Source of the DNA: JAQBDA01 sp041301185
Lineage (GTDB): Bacteria > Chloroflexota > Anaerolineae > Anaerolineales > UBA4823
Direction: 5' to 3'
Assembly (NCBI GenBank): GCA_041301185.1
Contig: JBFYSV010000207.1
Coordinates: 1-5,248 of the forward strand
DNA: 5,248 bases
Below are positions 1 through 5,242 of the stretch, piece by piece (the first letter of the stretch is position 1; every line of letters begins with the position of its first letter). The position numbers and the translations under genes are program-made. The notes below the pieces were generated by a model that had not been told where the DNA came from, ran no database searches, and saw nothing but the letters and a program-made list of their open reading frames with translations.

Positions 1-897
1 ACAGCCTGTGTCACGCTGGCAGGATTGATCAACGCCCTGAAAGTGGTTGGAAAGCGAGTGGATGAGGTAAAAATCGCCTTTATCGGCGCAGGTGCAAGCA
101 ACGTCGCCATCAGCCGCCTGATCTTCGCATACGGGGCAATGCCTGAATTATGTACAATTGTTGATAGCAAGGGTATCCTCAATAAGGAGCGGGCGGATAT
201 TGCGCTGCGAAAAGCGGAGTATGTGGATAAATGGAAACTCTGCAACATCACCAACACCGAAGGCCGCAGCGGCGGTATTGCAGAGGCACTGGTCGGGGCG
301 GATGTGTGTGTGGCGCTCTCGCAAAACGGTCCGGATGTGATCAAGAAAGAATGGGTCTCTAAGATGGCGAAAGATGCCATCGTGTTCGCGTGTGCCAACC
401 CAATCCCGGAGATGTGGCCCTGGGATGCCAAGGAAGCCGGGGCAGCCATCGCAGCAACCGGACGCAGCGATTTTCCGAATCAAGTCAATAACAGCCTGGG
501 CTTCCCGGGCATCTTCCGCGGTGCGCTGGATGTGCGCGCCGGGACAATCACCGATGAGATGTGCATCGCTGCGGCGGTGGAGATGGCTAAACTAGCTGAG
601 GAGAACGGACTGAGTGATGAGTACATCATGCCTACTATGGAAGAAGTGGATGTCTTCCCTCGCGAGGCAGCCGCAGTAGCAATGAAGGCCATCGAGCAGG
701 GTGTTGCCCGGATCACAAATGTTACGTTTGAACAAGAATACCAGAATGCCAAGCATATTATTACCCGCGCTCGCGGGCTGGTTCAGGATGCCATGGCTAC
801 CGGTTATATCCGTATGCCTGAAGGCAGTACGGTTCCTAAACCAACTGAACAGGCGATCCTGGCGGCATTTGCAAATGAAGCCGCATCAGCTAAATAG
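1..897 (+). CDS. NAD(P)-dependent malic enzyme, C-terminal part (5' end outside window)
   Basis: Malic enzyme oxidatively decarboxylates malate to pyruvate and CO2 with reduction of NAD(P)+, in the cytoplasm. The reading frame is open from base 1, so the gene starts before the window; a TTG at base 25 is only an internal codon. The first visible residues (TACVTLAGLINALKVVGK) match the segment just after the metal-binding Asp pair of the family, so the catalytic Tyr/Lys part lies outside. Visible residues 23-34 form a Rossmann strand and dinucleotide loop (KIAFIGAGASN). Residues about 132-138 give the ANPIPE signature, and 153-177 give ATGRSDFPNQVNN then LGFPGIFRGALDVRA, highly typical of the small bacterial malic enzymes. 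About 298 residues are present of a family that usually has about 400-480 in this form. It ends in TAG and lies 77 bases before the next + strand gene. Cofactor preference (NAD or NADP) cannot be read with certainty. Family assignment is secure. Confidence 0.95.
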   Translation, partial: TACVTLAGLINALKVVGKRVDEVKIAFIGAGASNVAISRLIFAYGAMPELCTIVDSKGILNKERADIALRKAEYVDKWKLCNITNTEGRSGGIAEALVGADVCVALSQNGPDVIKKEWVSKMAKDAIVFACANPIPEMWPWDAKEAGAAIAATGRSDFPNQVNNSLGFPGIFRGALDVRAGTITDEMCIAAAVEMAKLAEENGLSDEYIMPTMEEVDVFPREAAAVAMKAIEQGVARITNVTFEQEYQNAKHIITRARGLVQDAMATGYIRMPEGSTVPKPTEQAILAAFANEAASAK

Positions 898-928
898 ATC
901 GATCTGTGATTGGATGTACGGATCGATC
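897..928. repeat. GATCGATC pair flanking a 16-base loop after the malic enzyme stop
   Basis: The self-complementary octamer GATCGATC occurs at 897-904, overlapping the last base of the malic enzyme stop codon, and again at 921-928. The two copies can pair as an 8-bp stem with a 16-base loop. No U-run follows, so it is not a standard intrinsic terminator. It could be an mRNA-processing or stability stem, a weak protein-binding site, or chance. The rest of the 898-974 gap shows no convincing promoter. Confidence 0.4.
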
Positions 929-962
929 AACCACACTCTCTCGATGCATGGGCTAATAAACC

Positions 963-968
963 AAGGAG
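963..968 (+). promoter_or_regulatory. Shine-Dalgarno site fixing the oxidoreductase start
   Basis: AAGGAG sits six bases before the ATG at 975. A TTG codon directly upstream (972) would add one residue, but the ATG has the better spacing and is the preferred start. Confidence 0.75.
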
Positions 969-974
969 CTTTTG

Positions 975-1880
975 ATGTATGATTTGATTATTCTAGGCGG
1001 AGGACCAGCTGGCTTAACAGCTGCGGTGTACGCCATTCGTAAGCGAATAGATGTCCTTCTCATCTCGCCCGACCTGGGCGGCAAAACTGGATTCCATATG
1101 TACCTGCCAGATAATATCGACCGTTTTCAGGTGATCAACGGAGAAGAGATCGTTAACCGCTTTAAGAGCCAGTTGGAATACCTGGAGTTCGCCCGCAAAT
1201 CAGAAATCGCTGAAAAAGTTGAGGCAATTGAAGGCGGTTACGCGGTTCAAACGAAACAAGGCAACCGTTATGAAGCTAAGGCTGTCATCATTGCCACGGG
1301 GGCAGGAGCTTTACCACTGGACGTCCCCGGAGAGAATAAATATCGCCTGCGCGGACTGGCGTATAGCGCTGTTTCGTATGCACCGCTGTTCATTGATCGA
1401 ACAGTAGCGGTGGTTGGCAAAGGCGAATTAGGGGTAAGGAGCGCGCTTGAATTGGCTCAGAATGCACGCCAGGTCTATTATGTCGTGTCTTCGCCGACAG
1501 AGCTGGATAACGCGATGGGTAGCAAGCTGCTCAAATCGAGTAACGTCTCCGTGTTAGCTGGTTATCAGGTCAAAGAAATCAGGGGCGATGATTCGTACGC
1601 GCACAGCCTGATTGTTACCAAAGATGGGGAAGAAAAAGAAATCGCAGTGGACGTGACTTTTGTGGAGCTGGGGCTTAAGCCAAACACAGAATGTGTTGCA
1701 AATCTCGTAGAGCTTAACGAGAAGAAACAGATCGAGGTCGATAGCAGCAACCGCACCAGCCGTGCAGGCATTTTTGCTGCAGGTGATGTGACGGATACCT
1801 ACGCCGAGCAAGTGCTTATTTGCATCGGCGAAGGCGCTAAAGCCGCCCTATCAGCTTACGAATATCTGCTGGGACAGTAA
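975..1880 (+). CDS. Thioredoxin-reductase-like FAD/NAD(P) oxidoreductase lacking the CxxC disulfide
   Basis: A 301-residue cytoplasmic flavoprotein of the class II pyridine nucleotide-disulfide reductase superfamily, low-Mr thioredoxin reductase (TrxR) branch. Residues 4-13 hold the FAD-binding LIILGGGPAG, about 106-112 the IIATGAG motif, 144-153 a second dinucleotide motif (VAVVGKGELG), and 265-272 GIFAAGDV, the C-terminal FAD motif. Where TrxR has its redox CATC, this protein reads SAVS (residues 131-134), so both active cysteines are serine. The HRR element that grips the NADPH 2'-phosphate is replaced by VSS (171-173). It therefore should not reduce thioredoxin by the usual route. NADH use, or ferredoxin/flavodoxin reductase activity of the TrxR-like FNR type, are options, although that FNR type is usually about 330-350 residues with a C-terminal extension absent here. 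It follows the malic enzyme by 77 bases on the same strand and may be cotranscribed. The fold is certain; the substrate is unknown. Confidence 0.9.
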   Translation: MYDLIILGGGPAGLTAAVYAIRKRIDVLLISPDLGGKTGFHMYLPDNIDRFQVINGEEIVNRFKSQLEYLEFARKSEIAEKVEAIEGGYAVQTKQGNRYEAKAVIIATGAGALPLDVPGENKYRLRGLAYSAVSYAPLFIDRTVAVVGKGELGVRSALELAQNARQVYYVVSSPTELDNAMGSKLLKSSNVSVLAGYQVKEIRGDDSYAHSLIVTKDGEEKEIAVDVTFVELGLKPNTECVANLVELNEKKQIEVDSSNRTSRAGIFAAGDVTDTYAEQVLICIGEGAKAALSAYEYLLGQ

Positions 1881-1897
1881 TCGGAACAACGGTTAAG

Positions 1898-1934
1898 AAA
1901 TGGCGAATGACCGGCAAATGGTCATTCGCCATTT
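1898..1934. terminator. Shared intrinsic terminator between convergent genes
   Basis: A perfect 15-bp inverted repeat (1898-1912 with 1920-1934, arms AAATGGCGAATGACC and its complement) encloses a 7-base loop. On the + strand the arm runs into a T-rich tail (TTTTT at 1932-1936), 17 bases after the oxidoreductase stop. On the minus strand it begins directly beyond the ferredoxin stop codon, with a weaker tail (TTTCTT). It is well placed to end both transcripts, with better termination expected on +. Confidence 0.9.
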
Positions 1935-2168
1935 TTATTCGGCATTGGAAGGCTGATCGCAAACTTGAGCGCCGAATTGCTTCGCGTACTCTTCGTCGCT
2001 CATAAAAATAATGGCCTCCACAGGACAATTCCGCTCACAGGTGCCGCACTCGACACAGATTGTGATGTCTATATGAGATTGCGTCTCACCTTCTGTGATG
2101 GCATCGCTCTCGCAACCTACAGCACAAGCTCCACACTGGATACATTCTGCAGTGACAACGTAAGGCAT
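1935..2168 (-). CDS. 2[4Fe-4S] ferredoxin
   Basis: A 77-residue cytoplasmic electron carrier with two cubane clusters. The first motif is C9-x2-C12-x2-C15-x3-C19 and the second C38-x2-C41-x2-C44-x3-C48-P, the standard bacterial 8-Fe arrangement, with the pseudo-symmetric strands before each motif. The Pro that normally follows the fourth cysteine of motif one is Glu (GCES), while motif two keeps it (NCPVEAI). A ninth cysteine (C70) lies in a short acidic C-terminal tail of about 22 residues beyond the second motif. An AGAGGT ribosome site (complement of 2175-2180) stands six bases before the ATG. It is the last gene of the minus-strand operon, 43 bases after CoA-transferase subunit B, and ends at the shared terminator. 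The natural inference is that it supplies or accepts electrons for the operon's flavoenzyme, but it could serve general metabolism. Family assignment is secure. Confidence 0.95.
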   Translation of the reverse strand: MPYVVTAECIQCGACAVGCESDAITEGETQSHIDITICVECGTCERNCPVEAIIFMSDEEYAKQFGAQVCDQPSNAE

Positions 2169-2211
2169 AGTACTACCTCTAAAAATCAGTCAATATGAAA
2201 ACACCACCCAG

Positions 2212-2985
2212 CTAACTTCCTGCATACATTCTGTCTGGATCAATTTCTTCACGGATTAACCGTAATTGTTCTGCAGTCGGCGGTTCTGTAGTAGGTAAAT
2301 TGTCCGGTACGATCGGCTGAAAAGCCATATTTGAAAGCACATCCTCAAGGGTCGTGTTGGGATGGATCGCCTCCAACCTCATCCTTTTGCTGTCTGGGTC
2401 GAAGCCAAAAACTGCTTTATCTGTGATTACCCGTGCGGGTCCGCCCAACAGCCCAACTCTCTCGCGCTCTCCATCTCCCCTCAGATAACCGGGGCTTGTG
2501 ATAAACGACACCGCCTCTTTAAGCTTACGCGCTTCGTGGCGGATAATGATGACCGTCCGGCGGGCGCAAGATGCCAGGTCATTGCCGCCGCCGCTGCCTG
2601 TAAAGCGGCGATATTTTCCCTCGGGGTCTCCTAGCAGGGTGGTGTTTAAGTTGCCATACGCATCAACCTCTAGACCTCCCAGAAAACCCACGTCCACAAG
2701 CCCTTTGTGCAGCACCATGCCAAGCATATCCACAAAACTGGTGTGTATCTTGGCGCGGTACCAAAACCTCGGGTCAGATAAGCCGGATCCAATGTGAATC
2801 GGTTCGGGATCAGCCACACCCAGTTCCAAGAGGATGGTGAGGCTTGGAGCGTGGGTGCGCTTCGCCAGGAAAGACGCCACAACAGGTAACCCAAGACCCA
2901 CCGCTACGATCTCGCCGTCTTTCAATTCGCGAGCACCCGTCACTGCCATCAATTCAAAGGAGGTATATTCAAGATTTGTGACCAT
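2212..2985 (-). CDS. Class I CoA-transferase subunit B (glutaconate CoA-transferase GctB / IpdB-like)
   Basis: A 257-residue beta subunit of a two-gene class I CoA-transferase superfamily enzyme. Such enzymes move CoA between carboxylic acids through a glutamyl-CoA intermediate; the IpdAB relatives are instead hydrolases that open a ring in steroid degradation. Residues 27-34 (VAVGLGLP) and the segment around E54 (LLELGVADPEP) correspond to the strand and active-site Glu of GctB, which is also Glu54 in the Acidaminococcus enzyme. The usual residue after that Glu (ESG or ENG) is Leu here. Residues 98-104 give DVGFLGG, and 129-139 the conserved TGSGGGNDLAS loop followed by ARR, then a TSPG turn near 164-167. 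Length fits GctB/IpdB (about 250-270). A strong site (complement of CTCCTCCC, 2993-3000) precedes the ATG. It lies 18 bases after subunit A. The superfamily is certain, but the acid substrate cannot be read from sequence, and no hydroxyglutaryl-CoA dehydratase genes are in view. Confidence 0.9.
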   Translation of the reverse strand: MVTNLEYTSFELMAVTGARELKDGEIVAVGLGLPVVASFLAKRTHAPSLTILLELGVADPEPIHIGSGLSDPRFWYRAKIHTSFVDMLGMVLHKGLVDVGFLGGLEVDAYGNLNTTLLGDPEGKYRRFTGSGGGNDLASCARRTVIIIRHEARKLKEAVSFITSPGYLRGDGERERVGLLGGPARVITDKAVFGFDPDSKRMRLEAIHPNTTLEDVLSNMAFQPIVPDNLPTTEPPTAEQLRLIREEIDPDRMYAGS

Positions 2986-3003
2986 CGTTGTTCTCCTCCC
3001 TGA

Positions 3004-3903
3004 TCAATAACCCAGGACCGGATCGGCTTCCAGAGCACTCAGGCGTTGCAACCCGCCAACACGTTCCAAATACCCCCAGTGGTCATTGACGCCGAACACG
3101 TACTCATCCAGGTATTTCTGGAATCCTTGGGGGGTTTTAGATGCCTCTGCATACTCATCAATATGGGCTTCATCAAAATCATAGACAGCATATACGGAAG
3201 ATGGATGAGCAGAGAACGGCAGGTGAACCACATGAGAAACTCGATACCCTGGAACTACTGTTCGATCAGGAGCACGGCGGATTGCTTCCGTAGACACCAG
3301 GCGCTCGGTGATGACAATTGTACGCTTGCTCGCCCTAACTTGCTCGGCGTTATCCCAGCGAGGACCTAAGATCCAGGCGTTGCCTTCCTCATCCGCCACT
3401 TGTACCTGCATCACCGCCACATCGGGGATGAGTGGTTTAAGCACTAACCAGTCTTCGCCAGTGAATGGATCATCCACCCGACTCACAACCGGTGGGGTAA
3501 ATTGCTCTAATTTCTTGAGAATATCCGATCCGTTGAGTGAGCGTATGGGGATGAAGGGTATACCCAGGGCGCCGGCTAAGTAGCGGAATGTCATCGAGAG
3601 ACTGCTCAACTCTTCGGTGATCAGTTTACCTTGTTCAATTGCCCTGCATATACAATGGTGCTGACCAGATCTGCCTCGTGACCCACCTCCGTACACAATC
3701 TTATCAACCGCTCCTGCACCGATCAATATATCTGCCTCTATTCCCGCCACACATTGTGAAATTACCAGCCCTTTGATAGCTTGCCGAAGCACCTCGTGGG
3801 CAAAAGCAATATTACAACGTGCTGTGGCAAATCCTGAAAGGGCAATATGTGACCCGGCGCGTATTGAGGCAACAGCATCAGCCAGTGTGCATAATTTGGT
3901 CAT
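3004..3903 (-). CDS. Class I CoA-transferase subunit A (glutaconate CoA-transferase GctA / IpdA-like)
   Basis: The 299-residue alpha partner of the downstream subunit B. Expected elements are seen in order: an N-terminal LADAVASIRAGSHIALSGF segment (residues 7-25) with the CoA-binding strand and glycine turn, HEVLRQAIKGL (36-46), ADILIGAGAVDKIVYGG (57-73), RAIEQGKL (87-94), then MTFRYLAGALGIPFIPIRS (104-122). Further on come the PDVAVMQVQVADEEGNAWI strand and a TIVITERLV strand. Length is between IpdA (about 290) and GctA (about 320). Oddities are an HHCIC stretch (82-86) in the loop just before RAIE, a region that is generally not cysteine-rich in the family, and other cysteines at 5, 30 and 51. 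The AGGAGC ribosome site (complement of 3909-3914) overlaps the stop codon of the gene before it, which implies translational coupling. Together A and B would form the active heteromer; whether transferase or CoA-ester hydrolase is open. Confidence 0.9.
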   Translation of the reverse strand: MTKLCTLADAVASIRAGSHIALSGFATARCNIAFAHEVLRQAIKGLVISQCVAGIEADILIGAGAVDKIVYGGGSRGRSGQHHCICRAIEQGKLITEELSSLSMTFRYLAGALGIPFIPIRSLNGSDILKKLEQFTPPVVSRVDDPFTGEDWLVLKPLIPDVAVMQVQVADEEGNAWILGPRWDNAEQVRASKRTIVITERLVSTEAIRRAPDRTVVPGYRVSHVVHLPFSAHPSSVYAVYDFDEAHIDEYAEASKTPQGFQKYLDEYVFGVNDHWGYLERVGGLQRLSALEADPVLGY

Positions 3904-3912
3904 ACCGTGCTC

Positions 3913-4377
3913 CTATTCGAGCGTAGGTCGTTTGTCGAACAGCACTAAAAGAAGCTGGCACGCTCCTTCTTCCAACTTAATTTCCGCCAGCTCTACTGGG
4001 CGGTCCCACAATTCCTCGATGGCCAACACAACCAGGTTGACAGGCAGACAGGTGAAAGGTTCGACTCCATGGGCGATCATCCTCTCTTCAACAGGACGGT
4101 GCACGCAGCCTTTTACCTGAACCCGTAGCATGCGTTCTTCATGGTTATATGATAACTCGGTGGCGATACCTTCGTTTAAAAGAACGTCCTGGATTGTCTT
4201 GAGGATATGATCCAAATCTGTGGAATTGAGCAGTGGCCGGCATTTGTCGCTGAAGAACCCACGACCCACAGTCGTTGTTCGGAAGCGCGCCCCTCTGCCT
4301 CTTTCATCCCAAAAGGCTTTTTCCAGCTCATACATCAAGCTGTTGGCATAATCGACTGGAATCGTCTGTTCGTTCAT
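3913..4377 (-). CDS. Unrecognised 154-residue protein with a V4R-like C-terminal pattern
   Basis: A real gene by context: its ATG overlaps the stop of the nitroreductase gene in an ATGA (4374-4377), a strong AGGAGGT (complement of 4381-4387) precedes it, and its stop lies 9 bases before CoA-transferase subunit A. The protein is soluble, with no signal peptide or membrane segment. Residues 10-25 and 53-70 look helical and amphipathic. The second half has strand-like MLRVQVKGC (83-91), then HRPVEERMIAHGVEPFTC (93-110), a helix VNLVVLAIEEL (113-123), and EIKLEEGACQLLLVLF (132-147). The spacing of C91, C110 and C140, followed by a hydrophobic strand, resembles V4R (4-vinyl reductase) small-ligand-binding domains, but I hold this loosely. 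C46 follows an N-terminal basic stretch. Possible roles are an accessory, ligand-sensing or metal-binding partner of the flavoenzyme or CoA-transferase. No function is assigned. Confidence 0.8.
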   Translation of the reverse strand: MNEQTIPVDYANSLMYELEKAFWDERGRGARFRTTTVGRGFFSDKCRPLLNSTDLDHILKTIQDVLLNEGIATELSYNHEERMLRVQVKGCVHRPVEERMIAHGVEPFTCLPVNLVVLAIEELWDRPVELAEIKLEEGACQLLLVLFDKRPTLE

Positions 4378-5048
4378 TCTACCTCCTGATAATATGGCTC
4401 ACCCCAAGTTTCCCGAAACACCAACTCATTGATGGGGAGGCGGGGTCGAGGGCGGTGAGGGCGGGTCGGATGGCCGATGGAGATGATGCTGATCACTTTG
4501 AATCCCTCTGGGACACCCAGGATCTCCTTGATGCGTTCTTCGTCCCGGATATCGATGCAAGGGGCAATCACCCAGCAAGCGCCTAAATTCAGGGCGGTGG
4601 CCATCAGGAGCATATTCTCAATGGCTGCGGAGGTATCGTAGGGAAGATCCCAAACATCTTTCCTGCCGCACACTACGATGTTGACCGGAGCGCTTGCCAG
4701 AAAAGTAGATACCTGACCTGAAGTCAATTTTTGAAAAGCAGCTTTTTTCTTTTCTTCGTCTTGCAGGCTTGCAAATCGCTCCTGCATTTTCTGGGTTACA
4801 AACTCGGCGGTAAACCGGCGCCCGCTTCCACCGCCTGCCAGCGCACCTATCAGCTTGCGTTTACCCTCATCCTTGACAATAACAAAGCGCCAGGGTTGCG
4901 CGTTTTCACCTGAAGGCGCTAACCGGGCTGCTTCCAGGATCATGTTGAGATCCTGATCGGATACGGGATCTACCGTATAGTCCCGAATGCTGCGGCGTTC
5001 TTGAATGACCTTCATGGTCGCATCAACCAAACTGTATATTTCTGTCAT
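4374..5048 (-). CDS. Nitroreductase-family FMN oxidoreductase
   Basis: A 224-residue cytoplasmic flavoprotein of the nitroreductase fold, a family of usually dimeric FMN enzymes that reduce nitro groups, quinones, enoates or other acceptors, and also perform dehalogenation or flavin cleavage. Evidence: ERRSIRDY (17-24) with the FMN-phosphate-contacting arginines; APSGENAQPWRFVIV (44-58), the classic PS-x2-N-x-QPW flavin loop; a variable glycine/lysine-rich insertion at 71-112; AAIENMLLMATALNLGACW (141-159), the dimer-interface helix and cysteine-tryptophan turn; and ISIGHP (189-194). An Arg/Pro-rich tail (196-204) then reaches LPINELVF. The first ATG is chosen because AGGAGGT (complement of 5055-5061) lies six bases upstream; M12 is an alternative nearer the family core but lacks such a site. 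It is the first gene of the minus operon and overlaps the next by four bases. Its acceptor is unknown; proximity to ferredoxin and CoA-transferase suggests an acyl-CoA or organic-acid pathway rather than detoxification. Confidence 0.92.
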   Translation of the reverse strand: MTEIYSLVDATMKVIQERRSIRDYTVDPVSDQDLNMILEAARLAPSGENAQPWRFVIVKDEGKRKLIGALAGGGSGRRFTAEFVTQKMQERFASLQDEEKKKAAFQKLTSGQVSTFLASAPVNIVVCGRKDVWDLPYDTSAAIENMLLMATALNLGACWVIAPCIDIRDEERIKEILGVPEGFKVISIISIGHPTRPHRPRPRLPINELVFRETWGEPYYQEVE

Positions 5049-5181
5049 CCGTAAACCTCCTCATGATTAGAAAATATGGAACTGGATCCTTGAACACCTG
5101 CCTGAGGGCATTTCTTGGGACAGCTTGAAAACAAAACGAGCAGTAGTACCGCTAGATGAAATCGTGTTTTGTAGAATAATA
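5049..5181 (-). other. 5' leader of the minus-strand operon
   Basis: About 130 bases lie between the predicted transcription start (near 5182) and the nitroreductase ATG. No known riboswitch was recognised. A weak pairing exists between 5131-5137 (ACAAAAC) and 5166-5172 (GTTTTGT) with a long loop. A 14-codon reading frame (5111-5067, minus) has no ribosome site and is not called. Confidence 0.4.
5055..5061 (-). promoter_or_regulatory. Shine-Dalgarno site fixing the nitroreductase start
   Basis: AGGAGGT on the minus strand ends six bases before the ATG at 5048. This full match supports the longer start over the internal Met at codon 12. Confidence 0.8.
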
Positions 5182-5188
5182 CAGCACT

Positions 5189-5217
5189 AGCATATCAAAA
5201 ATATTGTCATTTGTCAA
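5189..5217 (-). promoter_or_regulatory. Sigma-70-type promoter for the minus-strand operon
   Basis: Reading the minus strand, a perfect -35 TTGACA (complement of 5212-5217) is followed after exactly 17 bases by TATGCT (complement of 5189-5194), a 4/6 match to the -10 consensus. The spacer and flanks are AT-rich. Transcription would start near 5182, giving a leader of about 130 bases before the nitroreductase gene. The placement upstream of the first operon gene makes it credible. Confidence 0.7.
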
Positions 5218-5222
5218 CAAAT
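5209..5222. promoter_or_regulatory. Inverted repeat ATTTGT-CA-ACAAAT over the -35 box
   Basis: A perfect 6-bp dyad with a 2-base centre covers the whole predicted -35 element. A protein bound here would block RNA polymerase, so a repressor operator is the simplest reading. The regulator is not in the window. Confidence 0.5.
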
Positions 5223-5228
5223 TTTGGC

Positions 5229-5242
5229 GTTACAAATGTAAC
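5229..5242. promoter_or_regulatory. Inverted repeat GTTACA-AA-TGTAAC upstream of the -35 box
   Basis: A perfect 6-bp dyad with a 2-base centre lies about 53 bases before the predicted start. Its centre is exactly 20 bp, two helical turns, from the centre of the dyad over the -35 box. Half-sites differ between the two, but both contain ACAAAT. It could be an activator site or the second half of a repressor pair, or belong to a divergent gene beyond the window edge. Confidence 0.5.

Noticed and set aside
25..27. TTG at 25 as a true start of a 290-residue protein
   Set aside because: The frame is open to base 1 and the upstream codons encode family-typical malic enzyme sequence, so the gene is simply cut by the window edge.
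929..962. Separate promoter for the oxidoreductase with TAATAA (955-960) as -10 box
   Set aside because: No matching -35 hexamer at the right distance, and TAATAA sits too close to the ribosome site.
3046..3369. Long open frames on the strand opposite the CoA-transferase, nitroreductase and malic enzyme genes
   Set aside because: Their translations show no family motifs and no ribosome sites; they are explained by the real genes on the other strand.
5067..5111. A 14-codon minus-strand reading frame in the operon leader, a possible leader peptide
   Set aside because: No ribosome site precedes its ATG, and its composition shows no run of regulatory codons.
5131..5172. ACAAAAC/GTTTTGT pairing in the leader as a riboswitch or attenuator
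   Set aside because: Seven A/T-rich pairs around a 28-base loop, with no U-run and no recognised riboswitch core.
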